Shown here: positions 7,667-16,289 of the stretch, piece by piece
Layout: each line of letters opens with the position of its first letter
Position numbering within the stretch: position 1 is the stretch's first letter
NCBI GenBank assembly: GCA_031315995.1
Contig: JALDRG010000011.1
Location: forward strand, 1-64,000
Direction of reading: 5' to 3'
Origin: Nitrospira sp.
GTDB lineage: Bacteria > Nitrospirota > Nitrospiria > Nitrospirales > Nitrospiraceae
DNA: 64,000 bases
The notes under the pieces: generated by a model
The model's input: the letters and a program-made list of their open reading frames with translations, nothing else
What the model was told of the DNA's origin: nothing
The model's database searches: none
Translations under genes and position numbers: made by a program

Positions 7667-9871
7667 TCATCCCTCAACCCTGCGCGGTTTTTCAATCGAG
7701 AGCAAATCCGTCCCGGCCTTGGTACCGGGATGCTCCAGGAGCACCAGATTGCCGGGAACCGCGAGGGGTTCCAGGCGTATCCTCGTCGCACCGAGCGCCA
7801 GCGCGCCTGATTCCGCGTCGAACAGCGGGGCGAGAATCGAGAGGGGATTGGCCCCCCTGTGACTCGCATAGCGACCATAGTCGGTATGACCCTGGCCGAT
7901 CGGCATGGCAATGACGTCGGGCCTGATCCCCGGGTAATGCAGGGCCGGCGCGTCGATGGAGCCATGTCGGGAGTGCACGCGGACGATGTCGCCCTGGCGT
8001 ATGTTGTACGATCGGGCCGTCGCCGGATTGATCTCCACCCAGCTCCCCCATATCGCGCTCGTCAGCGTGTCCGGCAGTTCCTGCAGCCACGGCAAGTTGG
8101 CACCGCGGCCCTGCCCGAGTGTGGGGGAAGGATAGGGATAGAAATGCAGGGGAAAGTCGGAAGCTTCTCCGTCGAACTGCGCCGGCTCATAGGCCGGCGG
8201 GAACAAAGCCATGCGTAACTTCTGCACGGCGGTGGAGCTGGACGGCCACCAGCCTCCCTTCTGAAGGTGCTGTACCCAGCGGGACGGGGGAGTAGGAGGC
8301 GGCGACTGCTCAGAGGCCGCCAGTCCATCCCACCGTTTCCTGAGCAGCTCAGCGAAGGTGCGGGGCAGTTCGGCATCAGGATGCAGACGGCGAGTCAAGT
8401 CCAGAATCGTCTCTCCCAGGGCGCGGGTATTGTAGAGCGGAGTGACGACCGGCTGAATGAGGCTCGCCCCTCGCCGCGGGGACGAGCCATCCTGCACATG
8501 GTCTCCCCAGGTTTCCAGCCGGGAATGGTCAGGGAGGATGAGATCGGCCATCGCGGTCGACTCGTCGAGACAGCTACTGAAACTCGCGATGAAGGAAGCA
8601 TTGGTGAAGAGTCGGCGGATCGGTATGGTCGATGGCAGCGTAAACAGCGGATTACAGTCATAGAGCAACAGCAGCGGTCGCTGATTGTCGGCCGCGGTCG
8701 CTTGCGCGAGTTCTCTGATCCGTCGCTCGGAAAGCCACTCCACGTCCGCCTGCTCGCGAAATGGCGCGTCGGGATACCAGCGGACGCCACCCTCGCGATT
8801 GATGTTTCCCGCCAAGGCATTGAGACCGTTGATCGCGAGATGGGCGGCAAAGGCGTTCGTGTGCGCGCAGGCTGTCCCGCCGCCTATTGCCAGAGGATGT
8901 TCGGCGTCGGCGAACGCCTGGGCCATGTCCTTGATCTGGTCCAGCGGAATGTCCGTCCCCGTCGCCACTTCCTGAAGGGGGATACTTCCATAGAATCGTT
9001 CGAACGCCGCCCGCTCTTTTGGGGACAGATCCGCTTTTCCCGCGGTCAACAGCAGCCGGCCGACGCCTAGCGCGAGCAGGCCCTCAGTACCGGGCCGGAC
9101 GGGAACCCATCGATCGGCATTGGCGCCGGTCAGGGACAGGCGTGGTTCAATTTGGACGAAGCGGCCGCGTCGAGTGGGCCGGCCTTGCCGCATTTGGCCG
9201 AAGGCGATACCGAATGCGACAGGCGACAACCACTGCTCGAGCATCGGGGCACCGAACGACAACAGGTAGGTGGCTTGTGCCACATCGTACTGAGGAATGC
9301 CAGGGACACCGAGCCCTCGCCGCATCGCGGCTCTGAGTGACAATTCCGAGTCCGGATCATAGAAGAACAGCGTGCCGCCGACCGAGCGCACGAAAGTCGA
9401 TAGGAGTTCCGCCAGTGTGCCCGATAACGGGCGACTGATCATGATCACCCGGCCGTCGGCGCCGCGAAGTTTCTCGGCCAGCCGACTGACCCCGTCGTCC
9501 CAAGAGGTGGCCGTAAATGTCCCCTCCGGGCCGGCTGCGGTTCGAAGGGCAGGTCCTTGGAGACGATCGGGATTGTACAGGCGTTGCAGCGCGGATTGCC
9601 CCTGCGCGCAGAGTTTGCCCTGATTCAACGGATGGTCCGGATTGCCTTCGATTTTCTTCGCCCGGCCTTCCATTACCCGCACGATAATTCCACAGCCGGC
9701 CTGGCATTCTCCGCAGGTCGAGGCATACCAGTCGGCAATCCCGGGGACAATCTCATCGTCAGGCAGCAAATAGGGGACCAGATGACGAACCTCGGCGTCA
9801 CACCCCGGCAGTATCGTGCTCGCGGCAGTCAGTCCCAATGCCTTCATGAACGTCCGACGTTTCACATCCAT
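7667..9871 (-). CDS. Molybdopterin-family oxidoreductase subunit with Tat signal (ActB N-terminal-like)
   Basis: 734 residues. A twin-arginine signal is visible at the start (KRRTFMKALG...), ending in a lipobox-like LPGC. A 4Fe-4S site follows (CGECQAGCG ... GKLCAQG). The rest is the molybdopterin oxidoreductase fold with the C-terminal dinucleotide-binding barrel (NPATARSYNIRQGDIVRVHS). ActB proteins have this fold but have lost the molybdenum cofactor; I cannot tell from sequence whether this one binds it. At this size, without the ferredoxin half, it is a split version of ActB. It is the second gene of the operon, 42 bp after the multihaem cytochrome. Confidence 0.9.
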   Translation of the reverse strand: MDVKRRTFMKALGLTAASTILPGCDAEVRHLVPYLLPDDEIVPGIADWYASTCGECQAGCGIIVRVMEGRAKKIEGNPDHPLNQGKLCAQGQSALQRLYNPDRLQGPALRTAAGPEGTFTATSWDDGVSRLAEKLRGADGRVIMISRPLSGTLAELLSTFVRSVGGTLFFYDPDSELSLRAAMRRGLGVPGIPQYDVAQATYLLSFGAPMLEQWLSPVAFGIAFGQMRQGRPTRRGRFVQIEPRLSLTGANADRWVPVRPGTEGLLALGVGRLLLTAGKADLSPKERAAFERFYGSIPLQEVATGTDIPLDQIKDMAQAFADAEHPLAIGGGTACAHTNAFAAHLAINGLNALAGNINREGGVRWYPDAPFREQADVEWLSERRIRELAQATAADNQRPLLLLYDCNPLFTLPSTIPIRRLFTNASFIASFSSCLDESTAMADLILPDHSRLETWGDHVQDGSSPRRGASLIQPVVTPLYNTRALGETILDLTRRLHPDAELPRTFAELLRKRWDGLAASEQSPPPTPPSRWVQHLQKGGWWPSSSTAVQKLRMALFPPAYEPAQFDGEASDFPLHFYPYPSPTLGQGRGANLPWLQELPDTLTSAIWGSWVEINPATARSYNIRQGDIVRVHSRHGSIDAPALHYPGIRPDVIAMPIGQGHTDYGRYASHRGANPLSILAPLFDAESGALALGATRIRLEPLAVPGNLVLLEHPGTKAGTDLLSIEKPRRVEG

Positions 9872-9913
9872 TCGTTATTGGCTCCCTTGCGGGACCGACC
9901 ATGGAGATCAGCC

Positions 9914-10432
9914 TCATTTATGACACGTCAGACAGTCTTGAGAGGCGCCACGCTGTTGGTGGCAAGAGAGACACCATCCCATCTCAAGAGTGGCTGCACG
10001 GGGCGTACCGCTCATGTGCTCCACCTGTCCGTGACAGGTCGCGCATTGCAGCCCGTGGGCGAGGTGCCGCTCATGCGTGAAATACACAAAGTCGGGAAGG
10101 CGTTGCAGTCGCACCCACGAGACAGGGCGTTGTTCATTCCAATGAGCGAGCAATGTCTGGATACCGGCCTTCTCGGCGTCCATATTCTGATGGCATCCCA
10201 GGCAGAGCTTCAGACTCGGGACGCCGGCTGTCGGTGATTGATGCGCGGAGCGGTGGCAGAACAGACAATCCAACTTCAGTTGGCCCGCATGAAATTTATG
10301 ACTGAACGGGATGGGCTGGCGATCCTGTGCGGCCGAATCTGCGCTGCCCTTCGAATAGAGGAGCCCCACGGCCAGCGCGGCCGTGCCGGCCAATAAGAGG
10401 ATGCCGAAGCTTTTCCACCCGGAACGATTCAT
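9914..10432 (-). CDS. Membrane-anchored pentahaem cytochrome c (ActA-like)
   Basis: 172 residues from the ATG at 10432. An N-terminal hydrophobic anchor is followed by five CxxCH haem sites: CLFCH, CLGCH, CATCH, CLSCH and, at the extreme C-terminus, CLTCH. Additional His residues (HKFHAG, THERHLAHG) can serve as distal ligands. Five haems and position as first gene match ActA of alternative complex III, the periplasmic electron outlet. A longer reading frame begins at 10516, but the extra 28 residues look unlike a signal peptide. Upstream lie an inverted repeat and a candidate dyad operator. Confidence 0.92.
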   Translation of the reverse strand: MNRSGWKSFGILLLAGTAALAVGLLYSKGSADSAAQDRQPIPFSHKFHAGQLKLDCLFCHRSAHQSPTAGVPSLKLCLGCHQNMDAEKAGIQTLLAHWNEQRPVSWVRLQRLPDFVYFTHERHLAHGLQCATCHGQVEHMSGTPRAATLEMGWCLSCHQQRGASQDCLTCHK

Positions 10433-10468
10433 GTGCCGGCGCCCGTGGAAGAGAAGATATGTATGACC

Positions 10469-10491
10469 ACATAAGCCTGTAATCCTTATGT
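10469..10491. promoter_or_regulatory. Inverted repeat ACATAAG-N9-CTTATGT
   Basis: A perfect 7-bp dyad with a 9-nt spacer, 37-59 nt upstream of the ActA-like start codon. Placement near a likely promoter makes it a candidate operator for the respiratory operon. No known regulator consensus is matched with certainty. Confidence 0.4.
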
Positions 10492-10515
10492 AGCGTGAAC
10501 CAAGCGAGGCTCCCA

Positions 10516-10531
10516 CTAGGGAACCCTCCTG
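10516..10531 (-). promoter_or_regulatory. Candidate dyad operator upstream of respiratory operon
   Basis: On the plus strand this reads CTAGG-N6-TCCTG, an imperfect copy of the CTRGG-N6-CCTAG dyad. It lies 84-99 nt before the ActA-like start at 10432, the same distance as the divergent copy at 10568 from its own gene. Confidence 0.4.
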
Positions 10532-10567
10532 GTATTGCGTCGGCCAAAGGAGTACGACGCCTATCGG

Positions 10568-10583
10568 CTAGGGGACCCACTAG
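10568..10583 (+). promoter_or_regulatory. Candidate dyad operator upstream of enolase-superfamily gene
   Basis: CTAGG-N6-ACTAG, one of the best copies of the shared dyad, 83-98 nt before the ATG at 10666. It shares a 233-bp divergent promoter region with the respiratory operon. Confidence 0.5.
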
Positions 10584-10665
10584 CTCCCAGCCGCGCTCAT
10601 GGTCCGTACAGTGAAGGTCAATCGCCCTCGATCACCCAGCAATACCGGGGAAGGAGCACCAGGTT

Positions 10666-11832
10666 ATGGACGCGACTATGCCGGCCAGCGAGGAACCTGA
10701 GCGAACTCCACAGGGGCAGACCTGTGCTCTGGTTCCCTCCTCCTCCGGTGACCGCATCGAACGCCTCCTTGTGAACGCCTATGTCGTCCCTACCGACGCT
10801 CCGGAAAGCGACGGGACGTTGCACTGGAACCAGACGACCCTGGTGCTCGTGGAGCTCACGTCAGGCGCTCATCAAGGGATCGGGTATACCTACGCAGACC
10901 TTTCGACGGCCCTGTTTATCAAACAGCATCTGACGGATATTGTCGTCGGACGAGATCCCATGCAGATCGCGGATTGCTGGTCGGCGATGCTGCACATCAT
11001 TCGCAATCTGGGCCGGGCCGGCGTCGCCTCCATGGCGATTGCGGCAGTGGATAACGCCCTGTGGGATCTCAAGGCGCGATTACTCAACCTGCCGTTGGTG
11101 ACCTTGCTCGGCGCTGTTCGGATGGCCGTCCCGATTTATGGCAGCGGTGGATTTACGTCTTACTCGGTCGACCGACTGCAGGAACAACTCAGCAGCTGGG
11201 CGGCGCAGGGGATTCCCCGCGTCAAAATGAAGGTGGGCCGTCAGCCTGAGCAGGACGTTCACCGGGTCAAGGCTGCGCGTCGCGCAATTGGGGACAGAAC
11301 GGAACTGTTTGTTGATGCCAACGGAGCATACGATCGAAAGCTCGCGATGAAACTGGCCGTCGGGTTCGCCGACTCCGGCGTGGTCTGGCTGGAAGAACCG
11401 GTTTCATCCGACGATGTGGACGGTCTCCGGTTTGTTCGCGACCGGGTGCCGGCTCCGATTCGGGTGGCGGCGGGTGAATATGGTTACGATCTCTTCTATT
11501 TTCGCCGTCTGCTCGATGAACAGGCCGTGGATGTGCTGCAAGCGGATGCGAGCCGCTGCGGTGGCATTACGGGATTTCTCAAAGTGGCGGCGTTGTGCGA
11601 GTCTCAATCGATCGGACTGTCCGCCCATTGCGCTCCGTCGCTCCATGTCCATCCTGCCTGTGCGGCGGCACCGCTCCGGCATATCGAATATTTTCACGAC
11701 CACGTGCGGATCGAACAGTTGTTATTCGACGGAGCCCTTTTTCCGATTGAGGGCACCCTGCGCCCCGATCTGACACGACCGGGATTAGGGTTGGAATTTA
11801 AACGGCAGGACGCCAGCCGCTACGAGGTCTGA
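10666..11832 (+). CDS. Enolase-superfamily enzyme (mandelate racemase/muconate lactonizing type)
   Basis: 388 residues. The barrel shows catalytic-type elements in family order: KMKVG (second-strand Lys pair), VDANGAYD (first metal Asp), WLEEP (Glu) and AGEYG (Glu), then SAHCAPSLH with a His at the general-base position. These favour an acid-sugar dehydratase or racemase of the mandelate racemase subgroup, abstracting a proton alpha to a carboxylate with Mg2+. Substrate cannot be deduced. AAGGAGC precedes the ATG. It is one base from the next gene, a 2-hydroxyacid dehydrogenase-like protein, so the two probably act on related hydroxyacids. Confidence 0.85.
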   Translation: MDATMPASEEPERTPQGQTCALVPSSSGDRIERLLVNAYVVPTDAPESDGTLHWNQTTLVLVELTSGAHQGIGYTYADLSTALFIKQHLTDIVVGRDPMQIADCWSAMLHIIRNLGRAGVASMAIAAVDNALWDLKARLLNLPLVTLLGAVRMAVPIYGSGGFTSYSVDRLQEQLSSWAAQGIPRVKMKVGRQPEQDVHRVKAARRAIGDRTELFVDANGAYDRKLAMKLAVGFADSGVVWLEEPVSSDDVDGLRFVRDRVPAPIRVAAGEYGYDLFYFRRLLDEQAVDVLQADASRCGGITGFLKVAALCESQSIGLSAHCAPSLHVHPACAAAPLRHIEYFHDHVRIEQLLFDGALFPIEGTLRPDLTRPGLGLEFKRQDASRYEV

Positions 11833-11833
11833 G

Positions 11834-14800
11834 ATGGACGAACCACTCATTCAGATCAGCTCGGACCGTCGCAGGCAATCAGACCCGAATGATCGTCTCC
11901 CGCCCAGCGACGCGATGCGGGAACGCATGTCCCGGCAGATCGATGCAGAGGGCTTGGCTTCCGCGTTGCGCGTGGCCATTGAGGGTGAGGTGCGGTTTGA
12001 TGAAGGCAGTCGCGCCCTCTATGCCACGGACGCATCCAATTATCGCCAGGTGCCCATCGGGGTGGTCATTCCCCGTCATCAGGACGACGTGCTGCGCACA
12101 ATGGCGATCGCTCGGACCTATCACGCTCCGCTGCTCGCGCGAGGCGGCGGCACGAGTTTGGCCGGACAATGCTGTAATTACGCCGTTATTCTCGATTGCT
12201 CCAAGTACATGCATCACGCGCTCGAAATCGACGTGGCCGGCCGTCGGGCTCGCGTGCAACCGGGATTGGTGCTGGACGATCTTCGTCGTCAGGCCGAGCG
12301 GCACCACCTGACGTTCGGTCCCGACCCTTCGACTCACAACCATTGCACCTTGGGCGGGATGATCGGCAACAATTCCTGCGGCGTACACTCCGTCATGGCC
12401 GGAGAAACCAGCGAGAATGTCGAGGAGTTGGACATCGCGACCTATGACGGCCTGCGCCTGCGGGTCGGTCGTACGTCGGATCAGCAGCTGAAAGAGATTC
12501 TGGCCGAGGGAGGACGCCGGTCCGACATCTATCGCCGGCTCCTGTCACTGCGGGATCGATATAGCGATGTCATCAGATCGCGGTTCCCAAAAATTCCTCG
12601 CCGGGTATCGGGATACAACCTTCCCGCGTTGTTACCTGAACAGGGCTTCGATGTGGCCAAGTCGCTGGTGGGATCGGAAAGCACCTGCGTGACGGTGCTC
12701 GAGGCGACCGTGCGCCTGGTTCCCAGCCCGCAAAAACGGTCTCTGTTGGTGCTCGGGTATCCGGATGTCTATTCGGCGGGCGACCATGTTCCGGAGATTC
12801 TCCGCTACAAGCCCATCGGCTTGGAAGGAATGGATGACCGGTTGGTGGACGATATGATCAAAATGAAAATCCATCCCCAGGATGTCACATTGTTGCCCGA
12901 AGGGCGCGGGTGGCTGGTGGTGGAGTTCGGGGGCGACAGCAAGACCGAGGCTGACGCCCAGGCGCATCGGTGCATGGAAGGGCTCAAGGCCGGTGCGCAG
13001 CCCCCTTCCATGAAGCTGTTCGATCAGATGTCGGAGGAACACACCATTTGGAATGTCCGTGAATCGGGTCTGGGGGCGACCGCCCATGTTCCGGGAGAAA
13101 AGGTGACCTGGGAGGGGTGGGAGGATTCCTCCGTACCGGTGGAGCAGCTCGGTGCCTATCTTCGCACCCTGAGAGGACTCTTCAAGAAGTACCAGTATGG
13201 TTGCGCACTCTATGGTCATTTCGGTCAGGGATGCGTGCATACAAGGATCGATTTTGATCTCACGACCAAAGCCGGCATCGGACGGTTCCGGTCGTTTCTC
13301 CTCGAGGCGGCGGAATTGGTGAAAGGTTTCGGCGGTTCGCTGTCGGGGGAACATGGCGACGGACAATCGCGAGCCGAATTGTTGCCGATCATGTTCGGGC
13401 CGGAGCTCGTCCAAGCGTTTGAAGAATTCAAAACGATCTGGGATCCGGAGGGGAATATGAATCCCGGGAAAATCGTGCGCCCGTTCAGGGTCGACGAAAA
13501 CCTGCGGCTCGGCACCCACTATGCTCCCCCGGATCTCCCGACCTATTTCAAATTCCCCCAGGATGATTACAGTTTTTCCCGAGCCACGCTTCGATGTGTG
13601 GGGGTGGGAGAATGTCGTCGTGAGGAGGGAAAGACCATGTGCCCGAGTTATCGCGTCACACGGGAGGAACTGCACTCGACACGCGGCCGGGCGAGACTGC
13701 TCTTTGAGATGCTGGAAGGCGAGCCCTTGCAACAGACGTGGCGAAATGGTCACATGAAGGAGGCGCTCGATCTGTGCCTTGCCTGTAAAGGGTGCAAAGG
13801 TGATTGCCCCGTCAATGTGGACATGGCGACGTATAAGGCAGAGTTCCTCGCGCATTTTTATCGAGGGCGTATTCGGCCTATGGCCGCCTATTCGATGGGC
13901 TTGATCCACCGATGGGCCAAGTTGGCGTCACGGGCACCCGGGATAGCCAATTTCATGACTCAGACACCGGGTCTACGCGAGGTGGTCAAGGCGATCGGAG
14001 GCATTTCTCCTCAGCGGCAGATGCCGCCCTTCGCGCCTGTCACCTTTCTGGAGTGGCACCGTCGCCGCTCCTTGTCAGGTGAAGGACGGCCTCAGGTCCT
14101 GCTTTGGCCGGATACCTTCAATAATTATTTCTTTCCGGAGACTGCCAGGGCCGCGACGGACGTGCTTGAAGCCGCAGGGTATGGAGTGCTGGTGCCTGAC
14201 AAGATCACCTGTTGCGGACGACCCTTGTATGATTTCGGCATGCTCCGGCAGGCCAAGAGACAACTGCAGGACATCCTCCGGCAATTGTCGCCCGCGATCA
14301 GAGAGGGCATCCCCATCGTGGTGCTCGAACCCAGTTGTGCGGCGGTCTTCCGTGATGAGTTGTGCAACCTGTTGCCCCATGATGAGGATGCCGAACGGCT
14401 GGCCCGACAGACATTCACGTTTGCCGAATTTATTGATCGGTACCTACCTCACTGGCAGATGCCTCAGGTGCGGCAACAGGTCGTGGTGCATGGGCATTGT
14501 CACCAAAAGGCCGTTATCGGTCTGACGGCCGAAGGGCGTATTCTCGAGCGGCTGGGAGCCGACTTTCAGATGCTCGATGCCGGTTGCTGCGGCATGGCCG
14601 GATCCTTCGGCTTCAAGAAGGAACATTACGATCTCTCGATTCAGGTGGGTGAATTGGCGCTGCTGCCGGCCGTGAGACAGGCCGCGAAAGACACTATCGT
14701 GATCTCGGACGGTTTCAGCTGTCGCCAGCAGATCGCACAGACCACGGATCGACGGGGCTTGCATCTGGCTGAACTCATGCACCTGGCCATGCAGGATGGG

Positions 14801-14875
14801 GGGGACAACACTCCGTCGTCCGATTATCCTGAACAAGTCTATCGAAGCCGTAATCGTCTGACAGAGGCAGGGTGA
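11834..14875 (+). CDS. FAD-linked oxidase/4Fe-4S fusion, YdiJ-like (GlcD-GlcF type) dehydrogenase
   Basis: 1013 residues, the length of E. coli YdiJ, a D-2-hydroxyglutarate dehydrogenase. Domain order: FAD_binding_4 (LLARGGGTSLAGQ; GGMIGNNSCG) at ~45-270, FAD-oxidase C-terminal domain (GHFGQGCVHTRIDFD; SGEHGDGQSRAELL) at ~270-555, a ferredoxin-like domain (CLACKGCKGDCP) at ~640-680, then two CCG domains (CCGRPLYDFG; DAGCCGMAGSFGF). Such enzymes oxidise D-2-hydroxyacids and pass electrons through Fe-S centres to the quinone pool or a cytochrome. The start follows GAGGT and sits one base after the enolase-superfamily stop, so both are co-transcribed. Exact substrate unknown. Confidence 0.9.
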   Translation: MDEPLIQISSDRRRQSDPNDRLPPSDAMRERMSRQIDAEGLASALRVAIEGEVRFDEGSRALYATDASNYRQVPIGVVIPRHQDDVLRTMAIARTYHAPLLARGGGTSLAGQCCNYAVILDCSKYMHHALEIDVAGRRARVQPGLVLDDLRRQAERHHLTFGPDPSTHNHCTLGGMIGNNSCGVHSVMAGETSENVEELDIATYDGLRLRVGRTSDQQLKEILAEGGRRSDIYRRLLSLRDRYSDVIRSRFPKIPRRVSGYNLPALLPEQGFDVAKSLVGSESTCVTVLEATVRLVPSPQKRSLLVLGYPDVYSAGDHVPEILRYKPIGLEGMDDRLVDDMIKMKIHPQDVTLLPEGRGWLVVEFGGDSKTEADAQAHRCMEGLKAGAQPPSMKLFDQMSEEHTIWNVRESGLGATAHVPGEKVTWEGWEDSSVPVEQLGAYLRTLRGLFKKYQYGCALYGHFGQGCVHTRIDFDLTTKAGIGRFRSFLLEAAELVKGFGGSLSGEHGDGQSRAELLPIMFGPELVQAFEEFKTIWDPEGNMNPGKIVRPFRVDENLRLGTHYAPPDLPTYFKFPQDDYSFSRATLRCVGVGECRREEGKTMCPSYRVTREELHSTRGRARLLFEMLEGEPLQQTWRNGHMKEALDLCLACKGCKGDCPVNVDMATYKAEFLAHFYRGRIRPMAAYSMGLIHRWAKLASRAPGIANFMTQTPGLREVVKAIGGISPQRQMPPFAPVTFLEWHRRRSLSGEGRPQVLLWPDTFNNYFFPETARAATDVLEAAGYGVLVPDKITCCGRPLYDFGMLRQAKRQLQDILRQLSPAIREGIPIVVLEPSCAAVFRDELCNLLPHDEDAERLARQTFTFAEFIDRYLPHWQMPQVRQQVVVHGHCHQKAVIGLTAEGRILERLGADFQMLDAGCCGMAGSFGFKKEHYDLSIQVGELALLPAVRQAAKDTIVISDGFSCRQQIAQTTDRRGLHLAELMHLAMQDGGDNTPSSDYPEQVYRSRNRLTEAG

Positions 14876-14888
14876 GGTCGAGGCCATC

Positions 14889-15527
14889 ATGAGAACGACA
14901 GGATTCAGAACGACGTGCGCTCTATTGGGTGTGATGCTCATGGCAGGACTTCTGCCAGTGCGTACCGCTACGGCGGAATGGTATGTGGCCGGTCAGTTCG
15001 GGGCGAATCTTGCGGACCAACTCAGCGATATTCGAGGGACCGGTGGGCTCAGCGGATTCCGCGCGCCGGATTTCGATCTGCAGAATTCATTTCTGTATGG
15101 CGGTAAGGTCGGCCTGTTTCCGGGGAACGGCTGGTTCGGCCTGGAGCTCGATGTCTTTAATAGCACCCCGCATATCAAGAATCTCGACGATGTTCCGGGC
15201 ATTCACATGCGTGTGACCAATGTTGGAGTGAACCTGCTGGCACGGTATCCAGGTGTGACATTCCAGCCTTATGCGGGCATCGGCGCCGGTGCGGCCATTG
15301 CGCGAATCGGTAATTCCGCCACCACCCGTGCCAATTCCGACGTGGCATCAGCCTTGAATCTCTTGGTGGGCATCAGAGCCTTCATCACGCCCTATGTGGC
15401 GGTCTTTAGCGAGTACAAATACAGTCAGGCGACGTTTGAGTTCGATCAGGCCTTCGGGCCGACGAGCGGGTTGAATGGAAATTATGATGCCCACATTCTG
15501 GTTACAGGCCTGTCCTATCATTTTTGA
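14889..15527 (+). CDS. Outer-membrane beta-barrel protein (OmpA/OmpW-like)
   Basis: 212 residues with a signal peptide (hydrophobic segment then RTATAEW) and an eight-strand type barrel pattern: WYVAGQFGANL, FLYGGKVGLFP, GVNLLARYPGV, PYAGIGAGAAIARI, FSEYKYSQATF. It ends in YHF, the aromatic C-terminus recognised by BamA. It follows the YdiJ-like gene by 13 bp, with GAGGTCGAGG before the ATG, so it may be in the same transcript. Function beyond a structural or small-pore barrel is not evident. Confidence 0.8.
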   Translation: MRTTGFRTTCALLGVMLMAGLLPVRTATAEWYVAGQFGANLADQLSDIRGTGGLSGFRAPDFDLQNSFLYGGKVGLFPGNGWFGLELDVFNSTPHIKNLDDVPGIHMRVTNVGVNLLARYPGVTFQPYAGIGAGAAIARIGNSATTRANSDVASALNLLVGIRAFITPYVAVFSEYKYSQATFEFDQAFGPTSGLNGNYDAHILVTGLSYHF

Positions 15528-16251
15528 TAGCCGGTCATGTTCGCGCTCCTTGTTCGTCGCGATCCTGATTTCTCTGGCCCTTCTTTGTGGGGCCTGCGCG
15601 CAAAGCGCGCATCAGTCCGGACGCGATTTGCTTGACCGAGTTCTGCCGGACCGCGTGCAACAGCAGGTCGATGAGTCTATCTCCTTCGTGGCCCTGAAGG
15701 CCGATCCCGCTGCCTATCAAGGCAAGACCATAATGGTGAGCGGCATCGTCCTCAAGAGTAAACGGGTGAAGGATCGTACGGAAATCGAAGTGTTGCAAAT
15801 CCCAACTGGGTCCGGCGCCGTACCGACGAAGGATCGCAGGCGATCTCAAGGGCGGTTTCTTGCGGTCAAGAGCGGAGAATTTCTTGATCCGGCAGTGGTG
15901 GACGCGGGGACTCCGGTGACGGTGGTCGGGGAGGTCGTCCCTGCCGTGACTCGAGCGATGGATGACGGCGAATACACCTATCCCGTTCTCGAAGTGAAGC
16001 ACCTGGTGGACTGGGATGAGATCAATCCACAGATTCGCTCGGCTCCCTATGCCTATCCATACGGACGATCCATGTACGCCTACCCCTATTCCTATTGGGG
16101 GCCGTACGGGGGATTGGGCGGCTGGTACGGCGGCTATCCGGGGTACGGGTATGGCTATCCATTTTACGGACCCTTTTATGGCTTCGGAGGCGGGTCGTCC
16201 GCCCCTAGTGGGCCGCCGCCGGCATCCGCCCCGCCGCAGTTTAAAAAGTGA
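15475..16251 (+). CDS. Slp-family outer-membrane lipoprotein
   Basis: Up to 258 residues. The core (about residues 70-190: GKTIMVSGIVLKSKRVKDRTEIEVLQ, then RFLAVKSGEFLDPAVVDAGTPVTVVGEV, then LEVKHLVDW) matches the Slp starvation lipoprotein fold. The lipobox is LLCGAC. The reading frame opens inside the preceding barrel gene; a TTG at 15550, giving MFVAILISLALLCGAC, would make a textbook lipoprotein signal, so the true start may be there rather than 15475/15484. The last ~65 residues are a Tyr/Gly/Pro-rich low-complexity tail (repeats such as YPYG and YGGYPGYGYG), probably a surface or peptidoglycan-facing linker. Confidence 0.8.
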   Translation: MEIMMPTFWLQACPIIFDSRSCSRSLFVAILISLALLCGACAQSAHQSGRDLLDRVLPDRVQQQVDESISFVALKADPAAYQGKTIMVSGIVLKSKRVKDRTEIEVLQIPTGSGAVPTKDRRRSQGRFLAVKSGEFLDPAVVDAGTPVTVVGEVVPAVTRAMDDGEYTYPVLEVKHLVDWDEINPQIRSAPYAYPYGRSMYAYPYSYWGPYGGLGGWYGGYPGYGYGYPFYGPFYGFGGGSSAPSGPPPASAPPQFKK

Positions 16252-16289
16252 TCTGACGTGTGTGTATCTCCTGGAGGAACGGGGCAGCG

